From Nitrospirota bacterium (GTDB lineage: Bacteria; Nitrospirota; Thermodesulfovibrionia; Thermodesulfovibrionales; Magnetobacteriaceae), in NCBI GenBank assembly GCA_015232165.1, contig JADGAE010000111.1, positions 1 through 6,356 on the forward strand: a stretch of 6,356 nucleotides of DNA, written 5' to 3'. The notes below the pieces were generated by a model. The model had not been told where the DNA came from. It saw only the letters and a list, made by a program, of their open reading frames with translations, and ran no database searches. Shown here one piece after another: positions 1 to 6,167 of this stretch (position 1 is its first letter; each line of letters starts with the position of its first letter). The translations under genes were made by a program, and so were the position numbers.

Positions 1-285
1 ATTTTCAAGAACTGCATAAAATGCTGGTTTATAAAAAAGTGCGAAAGTATAGAAATATGACATTGTCAAAATGGTACTCCTGCACAAGTAGTGGTAACTT
101 TAAGCTTAACTCTCATTATGCAAAGGTCAAAATATTGAATATCACTATCTCTGCATGACTACCCTGAAAACAGCATAGAATAGTAATCTTCATGCATATA
201 TATATTCACCGTGTGGCTCCATAAAAAAAAGTAGCCTAAAGACGGTTGTATATGTAATAATAAAACAGGGTGGTTGTATAAACAA
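1..285. other. AT-rich upstream region of the membrane protein-crp operon
   Basis: No gene is supported here; stops interrupt every frame. The stretch is visibly more AT-rich than the coding DNA. It holds several -10-like words (TAGAAT at 176-181, TATATT at 201-206, AATAAT at 256-261), but none has a convincing -35 at the right distance, so I name no promoter. The 9-nt word GGTTGTATA occurs twice (244-252 and 272-280), on either side of the AGGGTGG ribosome-binding-like sequence at 267-273. The promoter of the operon should lie here. Confidence 0.5.
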
Positions 286-1029
286 ATGGAAGAAAAGCAT
301 ATGATGGAAAAACATGGTACCTGTGGGCCGGGCGGTCCCTGTGGGTCAGGTGCCGCAGTGTCACCCGTTGATTTTTTTAAGGTGTCGGTACGGGGGATAT
401 TTAAAAACGCCCTGATAAGTGGGGCCGTGTTTTTTCTGGCGGCGGTTGCTATTCACCATCTGGCCATAAAGCCCCAGACAACATATCCCCTCTTAAAGGC
501 AATAGAATCCTTGGTGCTCTTGGTGTTATATGTCTTTACGGGTGGATTTATGGGGATGGCGTGGGGATTTATATCCACCATGGATACCACGGCAGGGGGG
601 CTGCACAAGAAGGTGAGAGAGGTCATAGGACCGCTGATTACCGAAATTATTGAGAGCCTGCCTCTGGGGGACAGACCCGTTTCCATAGAGGTCTTTACAC
701 GTGTCGTAGACGGTGTGGTTGAGAGATTTTCACGCAATGAAAAGGGCGGCTTAGGCATACTCCCGCCTGCCATAATATTGTCGAGATTTTTCATAAGGAC
801 ACTCCTGCAATACCTGCGTGACTCTCTCATCAGGGAGTTTATCCAGACGCTGAGGGACGAGGGAAAAGAGCACCTGACGGTTGCCAACTTGGAGGGATTC
901 ATCAGAAACAAGATAGTTGACATCGTGGTTGAGGGGTTTAGATGCAGGCTAAACACGATGAGATACTTCATTTGCACGATATCTCTGGCCATGTTGATAG
1001 GACCGTTTGTCCTGATATTACTGCTTTAG
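286..1029 (+). CDS. Unrecognised inner-membrane protein with His/Met/Cys-rich N-terminus
   Basis: I do not recognise the family. From the ATG at 286 the product is 247 residues. Residues 1-22 are soluble and rich in His, Met, Cys and Gly, with CGPGGPC at 13-19 and His5 and His10 nearby. Hydrophobic segments follow at about 42-60, 71-96 and 227-247, so the protein has two N-terminal helices, a soluble helical domain of about 130 residues, and a C-terminal helix that ends at the last residue. The middle domain resembles no enzyme I know and shows no catalytic motif. The start is uncertain. A TTG at 274 is in frame but lies only 3 nt after AGGG. ATG 286 lies 12 nt after AGGGTGG. ATG 301 has GGAAGA 7 nt upstream and would remove five residues. 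The Crp-type regulator gene follows after 31 nt, so they are probably cotranscribed. A metal- or redox-responsive role is only an inference from the Cys/His cluster. Confidence 0.8.
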   Translation: MEEKHMMEKHGTCGPGGPCGSGAAVSPVDFFKVSVRGIFKNALISGAVFFLAAVAIHHLAIKPQTTYPLLKAIESLVLLVLYVFTGGFMGMAWGFISTMDTTAGGLHKKVREVIGPLITEIIESLPLGDRPVSIEVFTRVVDGVVERFSRNEKGGLGILPPAIILSRFFIRTLLQYLRDSLIREFIQTLRDEGKEHLTVANLEGFIRNKIVDIVVEGFRCRLNTMRYFICTISLAMLIGPFVLILLL

Positions 1030-1030
1030 C

Positions 1031-1071
1031 AAGGGGGTGAGTTGAAAACCCGGTATAGAGATGAAAGATGA
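1031..1071 (+). promoter_or_regulatory. Strong Shine-Dalgarno and possible nine-codon leader ORF before crp
   Basis: AAGGGGGTGA (1031-1040) is the best ribosome-binding sequence in the gap, yet it lies about 20 nt before the crp ATG, too far for normal use. A TTG at 1042 is placed correctly for it and opens a nine-codon frame (MKTRYRDER) ending at TGA 1069-1071, which overlaps the first codons of the regulator. The regulator's own ATG has only ATAGAG directly before it. In-frame TGA at 1043-1045 rules out a longer regulator. Translational coupling is possible; chance is also possible. Confidence 0.3.
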
Positions 1072-1771
1072 TACGATTAACAAGTGTTTGACCTTTTTAA
1101 AAAACATCCGGTTGTTTTCGTCTCTGAGTGAAGCTGAATTACTCGGTATAATAGAGAAGATCAGTATACGGCATTTTAAAAAGGGGCAAACGGTCATAGA
1201 GCAAGAAGACACCAATAATTACATGTACATCGTCCTTGAAGGATCGGTGAAGGTCACTCAGCTTACCGAGGATGGCAAGGAGATCGTTCTGGCCTCACGT
1301 CAGGCCGGGGAGTATTTTGGGGAGTTGTCTTTGCTTGACGGCAAGACCACATCGGCCACGGTCTCGGCCACCAGCGATTGCGTGGTAGCTATTATATCTA
1401 AGGAGACCTTTAACTTCCTGCTATCCTCAAACACAAAGATCATTGATAACCTGCTCCAGACCCTATGCCTGAGACTGCGTGGGACAATAGAGACTATCCA
1501 GATGCTAAACCACCATAATGCCTGTCAAAGGCTCCGAATGTTCTTTGAGCAACTTTCAAAAGAGTGTGGCAAAAAAACAGACAATGGTGTCGTCATACAC
1601 GTTAAGCTCACACAACAGGAAATAGCAGACAGCACGGGCCTCGCACGCCAGACCGTTACCGAGCTCATGAACGAATGGAAGAGAAAAGAGGATATCGTAA
1701 TCCTCAAGGGTAAGTCAATACTGCTGACTCACAAGTTTATGCAAGAGTTCTCGTGTAAGGGCAATGCCTAA
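1061..1771 (+). CDS. Crp/Fnr-family transcriptional regulator
   Basis: This 236-residue protein has the usual Crp length and layout. A cyclic-nucleotide-binding-type beta-barrel covers about 16-118, with GEYFGELSLLDG at 83-94. A long dimerisation helix spans about 124-160 and a winged helix-turn-helix about 183-222, with LTQQEIADSTGLARQTVTEL holding the recognition helix. It would bind promoter DNA as a dimer in the cytoplasm. In the phosphate-binding cassette the Arg-Ser pair that grips cAMP in E. coli CRP (R82, S83) reads Thr-Ser (97-98), so classic cAMP binding is doubtful. The recognition helix keeps the first Arg (196) but has Gln and Glu (197, 201) where CRP has E181 and R185, which predicts a different DNA site. 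Its six cysteines (9, 107, 136, 155, 169, 232) do not form the N-terminal cluster of FNR, so a 4Fe-4S sensor is unlikely. ATG 1061 is the first possible start after an in-frame stop. The stop codon overlaps that of convergent gspL. Confidence 0.93.
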   Translation: MKDDTINKCLTFLKNIRLFSSLSEAELLGIIEKISIRHFKKGQTVIEQEDTNNYMYIVLEGSVKVTQLTEDGKEIVLASRQAGEYFGELSLLDGKTTSATVSATSDCVVAIISKETFNFLLSSNTKIIDNLLQTLCLRLRGTIETIQMLNHHNACQRLRMFFEQLSKECGKKTDNGVVIHVKLTQQEIADSTGLARQTVTELMNEWKRKEDIVILKGKSILLTHKFMQEFSCKGNA

Positions 1772-3063
1772 AAAACCCTGGTGCCTTTAAAGATTACACC
1801 GGGGTTTGAGCTTTTATTGATGTCGGGTGAGACCTTAGGCATCTCTTTGTCAGTAGCTATAACAGGTGCAGGGGTGGTGTTTGCAGGGGTGGTATCAACT
1901 CCTGCAGGTGAAACGGCGCCTGAGGATGCCGCGGACTCGGGGCCTCTGATGCCGATGGAGAGACGAAACTTGTAGAGGTGCTGTGCATCCTTTTGCGGTT
2001 CGCCTTTGAGTTGGACGTTTTGTACGGACTTGGAGGCATTAAGCGCCTTTATTGCCCCGGCCGGATCGGTGGAGGTCAGGGCGGCATCTATACTGCCATA
2101 GGTGATGTTGCACTGATTTACGTAGGTGCCATCCAAGAGCGCCCCCGCAAGGACATCTAGGGCCTCAACCGGGGTTGGGGCTTGACCGAGCTTCTTTTGC
2201 AGCTCTTCTGCCAACTTGCCTGTTTCGTCTTTTGACTTCAGGTTGGCCAGGAAGGTCACCTGTTTATTTACCTTCTTTATCTTGTCCTCCATTGAGGCTA
2301 TCGAGAGGTCAATCTGTTTGATGGTGAAATAGGCCCACGCCGCATAACCACACACGATATAGGTGGCAAGTCTGTACAACATAGGCATGTTTACAATAGA
2401 GTGTTGGCTGGTTGTCTTAAACGATCTGAGGTTTGTCTTGTTGATCCGGCCAAGCGATGGCGGATAGGGGGTGGCCTGCTGCAGGTAGGAGTTTATGCGT
2501 TTGACGTCATGCCTGAAGCTGCCCAGACCGTGGAGAAAGAGGTCTATATCGGTCTGCCTTAGCGGATGTATGAATGTGCGGCTGCCGACAAACCCCTTGG
2601 CATCGTGGGCAACCGCATGGTCAAACGAGGCCTGGTTGTAGAGCGTGACCTCCGGCTCGGCGGAGATAAACAGTGCATCCTCGGGGATGACGTAGTTGCA
2701 TCGGAGGGCCTGTGCATGGTCCCTGAGCAATTTTGACGGCCACGCCCAGATATCAACAAGGTTGAAACTGCGGTGAGTTTCAAAGAGCCTGTAGTGGAAG
2801 TCCGGGACGCTTATCATGGGAAAGAGATCGGCTACGTCGTTGGCGATGATCCCCGAGAGGTTTTTGGCCGACGTGGGGGGGTACTTCTCGCGCCTGTAGT
2901 GCAGCAGTTGCTTGCTTATCACCAGCACGTTTCTGTAAAAGAGGCCCTCCACAACCGACCTCATCCTGGCTCCGGGCAAGATATCTTGGCGCTCTACCAG
3001 TGTGTTGTTGACCCTGTAGAGGTCAACCCCGTCTCCGTGAACGTAGAACAGTCTTATCCTCAT
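1768..3063 (-). CDS. gspL: Type II secretion assembly-platform protein GspL-like
   Basis: The 431-residue product has the layout of GspL, the bitopic inner-membrane protein that links the cytoplasmic ATPase GspE to the pseudopilus. Residues 1 to about 220 form a cytoplasmic region resembling the actin-like domain of GspL/PilM. One hydrophobic segment lies at about 229-247, then a charged coiled coil at about 255-292, then a ferredoxin-like alpha/beta domain at about 295-373. Direct sequence similarity is weak; the call rests on this architecture and on the overlapping gspK upstream. Residues 374-431 form a low-complexity Ala/Pro/Thr/Ser tail, unusual for GspL, including the tandem TTPAN-TTPAP (391-400). 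The ATG shares one base with the gspK stop (TAATG), and GAGGGG sits only 2 nt before it, so translation is probably coupled. No gspM follows: the next gene is convergent crp. A PilM-PilN-like fusion from a related pilus system is the main alternative. Confidence 0.83.
   Translation of the reverse strand: MRIRLFYVHGDGVDLYRVNNTLVERQDILPGARMRSVVEGLFYRNVLVISKQLLHYRREKYPPTSAKNLSGIIANDVADLFPMISVPDFHYRLFETHRSFNLVDIWAWPSKLLRDHAQALRCNYVIPEDALFISAEPEVTLYNQASFDHAVAHDAKGFVGSRTFIHPLRQTDIDLFLHGLGSFRHDVKRINSYLQQATPYPPSLGRINKTNLRSFKTTSQHSIVNMPMLYRLATYIVCGYAAWAYFTIKQIDLSIASMEDKIKKVNKQVTFLANLKSKDETGKLAEELQKKLGQAPTPVEALDVLAGALLDGTYVNQCNITYGSIDAALTSTDPAGAIKALNASKSVQNVQLKGEPQKDAQHLYKFRLSIGIRGPESAASSGAVSPAGVDTTPANTTPAPVIATDKEMPKVSPDINKSSNPGVIFKGTRVF
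1773..1807. terminator. Bidirectional intrinsic terminator inside the 3' end of gspL
   Basis: Arms 1773-1783 (AAACCCTGGTG) and 1797-1807 (CACCGGGGTTT) form an 11-bp stem with one G-U wobble around a 13-nt loop. On the minus strand the stem is followed by uridines: the transcript reads GGGUUUUUUAG, six U in a row ending in the gspL stop codon, which is a good intrinsic terminator. On the plus strand the hairpin starts two bases after the crp stop and is followed by UUU, GAGC and UUUUA, a weaker U-tract. Because the genes overlap, the hairpin is also the coding sequence for about the last dozen residues of GspL. Confidence 0.75.
1867..1893. repeat. Tandem 15-bp repeat in the GspL C-terminal tail
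   Basis: The 12-nt word TGCAGGGGTGGT occurs at 1867-1878 and again at 1882-1893, a 15-bp period that keeps the reading frame. It encodes TTPAN-TTPAP at residues 391-400 of the gspL product. This suggests the disordered periplasmic tail grew by in-frame duplication, and copy number may vary between strains. Confidence 0.7.
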
Positions 3064-3992
3064 TACCCCTCGTGCCAGTAGTAGACCTGGTATGGGGAGA
3101 AGTCCCCCGCGTTAAGACCGATACCGGCGTTTATCGTATAAAGGGCGTTGTTAAACACACACTGCACCGTTACATCAAGGTACATGGAGGGGGTCAGGTA
3201 ATCCTTGTCAAGTGCATATGACAGTCCCGTGCCGGCAACCTTGTTGAAGTCCTCCAGGGAGTCTACGGATGCCGAACGTGTGTAATCGGTGATTGCCTTT
3301 ACGGAGTCCCGACCAACGTTCAGGTATGCGTAGAGCACCTCCGGTGAGGCGCTGTTTGGGTTGAACCCGGTTGTTGGCAAGACGGTTATAAAGGGACGCA
3401 GCTTTCTGAAGAACTCCATGTCCATTCCCCTTATAAGCAGGAGTTCCTGGGCGTACTGGAGGGTTGAGTTAGTCGGGGCATATGTCTGTACACGGTAGTA
3501 ATCGGCCTCGGCACCGTTGGGGCGGGCTATGTCATCGCCGTCGGTCCAGTCGTTTATACCGTCGGTTATTTCGGAGATGTTTTTTGTGCTATCGAGGTGT
3601 TTTACCAGGCGTGCGAATTCGTCATCCACACCATGTGCCACTGATATCCGTCCGTTGCTGTCCTGGATGCTGACAACGACTGAGTCTCTGACCTTTACGG
3701 CCGTGTTGTTGATGGGCAGTTGCGTCCTCCCCAGGAGTGTCTCATCAGAGAGGACAAGCCTGTCGTTTATCAGCTTGCCGGCGAGGGCCGCATATACAAA
3801 CGAGTCATAGGCGGAGAGGGCCCGTACCATTGCCTCCGACTTGTCTTTCAAGGTAGCGGCTGCCTTAAGGTGCTCCTTTACTATCCAGTTAAACCCCACG
3901 CCGATGGTTATTATGATCGCCGACAGAAAGATCGTAAGCAACACAGCCGACCCCTCTTGTGACCTTGTGTGTAGAGACGGCACCATGTTCAT
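3063..3992 (-). CDS. gspK: Type II secretion minor pseudopilin GspK
   Basis: GspK is the large minor pseudopilin at the tip of the secretion pseudopilus, in complex with GspI and GspJ. The 309-residue product matches the usual length. The N-terminus has a short basic leader, then QEG|SAVLL with the prepilin peptidase cut expected after Gly14, followed by the hydrophobic helix (15-35). Position 5 of the mature protein is Leu19 and not Glu, which is the known hallmark of GspK among pseudopilins. Family motifs follow in order: IQDSNGRISV (109-118), the INDWTDGDD-RPNGAEADYY block (146-166), the QELLLIRGM segment (182-190), and NPNSASPEVL (211-220), which belongs to the inserted helical domain. 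The minus-strand ATG at 3992 has ACAGGG 4 nt upstream; the ATG two codons later is better spaced (10 nt). The gene overlaps gspL by one base. The gap from the channel gene is 94 nt, so it may have its own promoter or be read through. Confidence 0.93.
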   Translation of the reverse strand: MNMVPSLHTRSQEGSAVLLTIFLSAIIITIGVGFNWIVKEHLKAAATLKDKSEAMVRALSAYDSFVYAALAGKLINDRLVLSDETLLGRTQLPINNTAVKVRDSVVVSIQDSNGRISVAHGVDDEFARLVKHLDSTKNISEITDGINDWTDGDDIARPNGAEADYYRVQTYAPTNSTLQYAQELLLIRGMDMEFFRKLRPFITVLPTTGFNPNSASPEVLYAYLNVGRDSVKAITDYTRSASVDSLEDFNKVAGTGLSYALDKDYLTPSMYLDVTVQCVFNNALYTINAGIGLNAGDFSPYQVYYWHEG

Positions 3993-4051
3993 TTAACCCT
4001 GTCAGATTCCGTTATCAGCATACGGTATTTATGATATCCTAAAACGCATAC

Positions 4052-4073
4052 AAAAAAATACCTTGCTTTTTTT
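4052..4073. terminator. Weak A/T hairpin between channel gene and gspK
   Basis: Seven A (4052-4058) pair with seven T (4067-4073) around an 8-nt loop. The element lies 13 nt past the end of the channel gene and reads the same way on both strands: A7, loop, T7. With no G-C pairs in the stem it would be a poor intrinsic terminator, so transcription may be only partly reduced before gspK. Just downstream on the minus strand TTGTAT and AT-rich sequence might supply a weak promoter for gspK, but I see no well-matched -10. Confidence 0.3.
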
Positions 4074-4086
4074 AGAGGATACTTAA

Positions 4087-5127
4087 TTAGTTTGGTTCCG
4101 TCAGGTGAAATATCTTTCTCAGTTCGATCCTCTCACCTGGTGAGGTCATGATGACGAGGGTGTCGCCGGGGTTTATCATCTGATGGTCGGGGGGGTTGTA
4201 TATCCACCTCTCCTGGGTTGTCTTTATGGCCAGGAGCATGCAGGTTGGATAGCGCTTGAGGTGTAGTGAGGCGACTGTCCTGGGGGTGACGTCCTCGGGG
4301 ACCTTGACATCCTCTATGCGCAGGTTTTTATCCTTGTCCCTGAGCATCATATCCAGGAATGACACCACCGTTGGCCGAAACATCTCTGATGCCATCCTCA
4401 TGCCGCCAATAAAGTGCGGTGAGACAACAACGTCCGCACCGGCTTTTTTCATCTTGCTGAGGTTCTTGAGCTCCTTGCATCGGGCCACAACCTTGATATC
4501 GGGGTTGAGTTGCTTTGCACTCAGGCTGACAACCAGGTTGATGTTGTCCTCACCGGCTGCCGCAAACAGCCCCTTTGCCCGCTCTATCCCGGCACTAAGC
4601 AACACGTTGTTATCCGTGGCATCACCCTCAATCACTACCTGGGCGTGAAACATCTCAAGTACCCTTTCTATACGCTTCTTGTCTATCTCTATGACGACGC
4701 ACGGACGCGATGTCGTGTAAAGCTCATTCAATATATAAAAACCATCCCCCTCTACACCACACACTATGTAATGGCTGGAAAGCACCTTGATCTTATTCTC
4801 CATTCGTTTCCTCCAAAAGGCCTCTTTTAGTTCCCCGCCTACTACAAAGGCAGTAAAGTTGGATAGCATATAGGACAACACCCCTATGCCAAAGAAGGCA
4901 ATAAACATCGTAAACACCCTGCCCCCAGGCCTGTGAGCGATGTCTATTATCTCACCATAACCTATCGTAGATATGGTTATAAACGTCATGTACATGCAGT
5001 CTATAAACGTATATTTACTGCCGCCTATCAAACGATAACCGGTAGTGCCAACAGACATGACGATTACCAGGATAATAGCGCCGGCAAGAAACCGCTTGTA
5101 AAAATCGGAGATTATTTCGTTCTTCAC
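4087..5127 (-). CDS. Two-TM potassium channel with cytoplasmic RCK (TrkA-N/TrkA-C) domain
   Basis: The 346-residue subunit has the layout of MthK. TM1 is at about 12-34, the pore helix and selectivity filter TISTIGYGE at 51-59, and TM2 at about 71-97. The Rossmann-like RCK-N domain covers about 118-235 and RCK-C about 267-346. Four subunits should form an inner-membrane K+ pore opened by a ligand-binding gating ring of eight RCK domains. The nucleotide-binding loop reads CGVEGDGF (123-130), that is GxxGxG in place of the usual GxGxxG, while the acidic residue after strand 2 (Glu147) and EGDATD (167-172) are present. Which ligand gates it (Ca2+, nucleotide, c-di-AMP) cannot be read from sequence. 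The start is GTG 5127, 15 nt after the deacetylase stop, with only a weak GGGA before it. Codon 109 is an ATG with a much stronger ribosome-binding site, so a free 238-residue RCK subunit is likely also made. Confidence 0.95.
   Translation of the reverse strand: MKNEIISDFYKRFLAGAIILVIVMSVGTTGYRLIGGSKYTFIDCMYMTFITISTIGYGEIIDIAHRPGGRVFTMFIAFFGIGVLSYMLSNFTAFVVGGELKEAFWRKRMENKIKVLSSHYIVCGVEGDGFYILNELYTTSRPCVVIEIDKKRIERVLEMFHAQVVIEGDATDNNVLLSAGIERAKGLFAAAGEDNINLVVSLSAKQLNPDIKVVARCKELKNLSKMKKAGADVVVSPHFIGGMRMASEMFRPTVVSFLDMMLRDKDKNLRIEDVKVPEDVTPRTVASLHLKRYPTCMLLAIKTTQERWIYNPPDHQMINPGDTLVIMTSPGERIELRKIFHLTEPN
4801..4814 (-). promoter_or_regulatory. Internal ribosome-binding site and start codon for a free RCK gating subunit
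   Basis: Within the channel gene the minus strand reads GGAGGAAACGAATG: GGAGG at 4814-4810, a 6-nt spacer, and ATG at 4803-4801, which is in-frame codon 109 (Met109). This falls in the linker just after TM2 and before the RCK-N domain. Translation from here would give 238 residues (4087-4803), the whole RCK region without the pore. The site is clearly better than that of the full-length GTG start. In MthK the equivalent internal start (Met107) is known to supply the extra RCK subunits of the octameric ring. Confidence 0.75.
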
Positions 5128-5142
5128 CGCCGATGTCCCACG

Positions 5143-5967
5143 CTACAGCGCTACATCCAATCCACAACGGTAGCTGAACCACTCATTCATGGTTGGCTCA
5201 TGCCAAGGGGTTCCAAGCACCAGGAGTGCCTCGGCATGTGTGACATCGCGACCAAGGGTCAGGGCACGCATCCTGTTCAGAGACGTTATAAATTCACAGT
5301 AATCGGTCATCTTCAGTTGCGACTCGTAGGCCGATATGGCCGTCTGCTTTATGCCTATGACCCGTGTAATGTCGATCAGGGCGTTTGGTCTTAGCGGCAC
5401 CGTCACCTCGTAGAAGGCTACCGTGATGCCAAAGAGCCTCTGCAGCTCCAGCGTTATGGCGGCTGTGGCCCTGTGGTCGGGATGCAGCTCTATGGGTGAG
5501 GGGCTGTAGAGGGTGTCAAACAAAACCTTGCCGTTGGGGGCAACCACGTCCTTAAGTCTCTTGAGGCAGTCATCCAGGCAGTTGGAGACCTCCCTGTCGG
5601 GGTACCTCAGAAACAGGTGTGGCACGGTTGGTTGCAGGTGTGTACCCGAGCTGAGTATAGCAAGGGCTTTTTGGGTCTCTGCCTCTCGAAATAGTGCGTA
5701 CTGACTAAAGTGCGGCCCTGCATGGTTGTTGTAGACAACCTGTGCAGACAAGGGGTTGCCGGGGTCTGCCTTGTCGCCGCTTGTGACAAAGGCTACGCTC
5801 ACACGCCTACCCGTCTCCATCAGTGCCCTGAGCGTACCACCGATGCCCAGTGTTTCGTCATCCGGATGGGGGGCAAGGACGAGGACATTTGTTCCCGGTG
5901 GGGGGGTGTGATGAAAGGGTAGTATGTCGGGTTCGTTCAACAGTTGCTTCATGCACAAAGACTCCAT
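5143..5967 (-). CDS. PIG-L/LmbE-family zinc-dependent N-deacetylase
   Basis: The 274-residue cytoplasmic enzyme belongs to the GlcNAc-PI de-N-acetylase family, which removes acetyl groups from N-acetylglucosamine-type sugars (for example in bacillithiol, mycothiol or glycan synthesis). It shows PHPDDE at 33-38 after a first strand (NVLVLA), with His34 and Asp37 as expected zinc ligands and Asp36 as the expected general base. HPDH at 162-165 supplies the third zinc ligand His165 and the active-site His162. Further family marks are VSVAFVTSGD (56-65), FREAE (93-97) and KQTAISAYESQ (207-217). The catalytic set is complete. The substrate is not evident; no other glycan or thiol gene is nearby. 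The ATG at 5967 has no ribosome site, whereas the ATG at 5952 (Met6) has GGAG 9 nt upstream, so the true start may be 5952. The channel gene follows at 15 nt, probably in the same transcript. Confidence 0.93.
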   Translation of the reverse strand: MESLCMKQLLNEPDILPFHHTPPPGTNVLVLAPHPDDETLGIGGTLRALMETGRRVSVAFVTSGDKADPGNPLSAQVVYNNHAGPHFSQYALFREAETQKALAILSSGTHLQPTVPHLFLRYPDREVSNCLDDCLKRLKDVVAPNGKVLFDTLYSPSPIELHPDHRATAAITLELQRLFGITVAFYEVTVPLRPNALIDITRVIGIKQTAISAYESQLKMTDYCEFITSLNRMRALTLGRDVTHAEALLVLGTPWHEPTMNEWFSYRCGLDVAL

Positions 5968-6000
5968 TATGGTTATGTCAACAATAAACTGATGGGTAGT

Positions 6001-6031
6001 ATTATAACACCCTGGGCGCTTATTTTGACAA
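6001..6031 (-). promoter_or_regulatory. Sigma-70 type extended -10 promoter for the deacetylase-channel operon
   Basis: On the minus strand TGTTATAAT (6009-6001) is a perfect extended -10 (TGnTATAAT). TTGTCA (6031-6026) matches the -35 consensus at five of six positions with a long 19-nt spacer, which an extended -10 tolerates. Transcription would start near 5994, giving a leader of about 27 nt to ATG 5967 or 42 nt to ATG 5952. Confidence 0.7.
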
Positions 6032-6138
6032 GGGAATTTACCGGTGTCATCAAAACCTTAAAGAAGTGGTTTATGTTTTTGCCGTAACGTGTTTAATCAT
6101 TAGGGGAATTATATTCCACATGAGAGTCAGAAATCCAA

Positions 6139-6167
6139 CTGATAAATTTTTGTGCACTCTGTATAAT
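6139..6167 (+). promoter_or_regulatory. Possible sigma-70 promoter facing right
   Basis: TATAAT (6162-6167) is a perfect -10 hexamer; CTGATA (6139-6144), at a 17-nt spacing, matches the -35 consensus at four of six positions. It points away from the deacetylase, toward the G-rich palindrome and whatever lies beyond the window. In AT-rich intergenic DNA a chance match is possible. Confidence 0.4.

Noticed and set aside
453..992. 179-codon open frame on the minus strand
   Set aside because: It lies fully antisense to the membrane protein gene, has no ribosome site and its product looks like random composition; the plus-strand product has clear membrane helices.
1061..1771. Identity as FNR oxygen sensor
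   Set aside because: The N-terminal cysteine cluster needed for the 4Fe-4S centre is absent; the six cysteines are scattered.
2773..3081. 102-codon open frame on the plus strand
   Set aside because: It is antisense to the N-terminal part of gspL and shows no domain; it results from the codon bias of the real gene.
4933..5394. 153-codon open frame on the plus strand
   Set aside because: It runs antisense across the channel and deacetylase genes, both of which carry complete family motifs on the other strand.
6025..6030. Perfect TTGACA on the plus strand
   Set aside because: No -10 hexamer follows at 16-18 nt; the same bases are better explained as the -35 of the minus-strand promoter.
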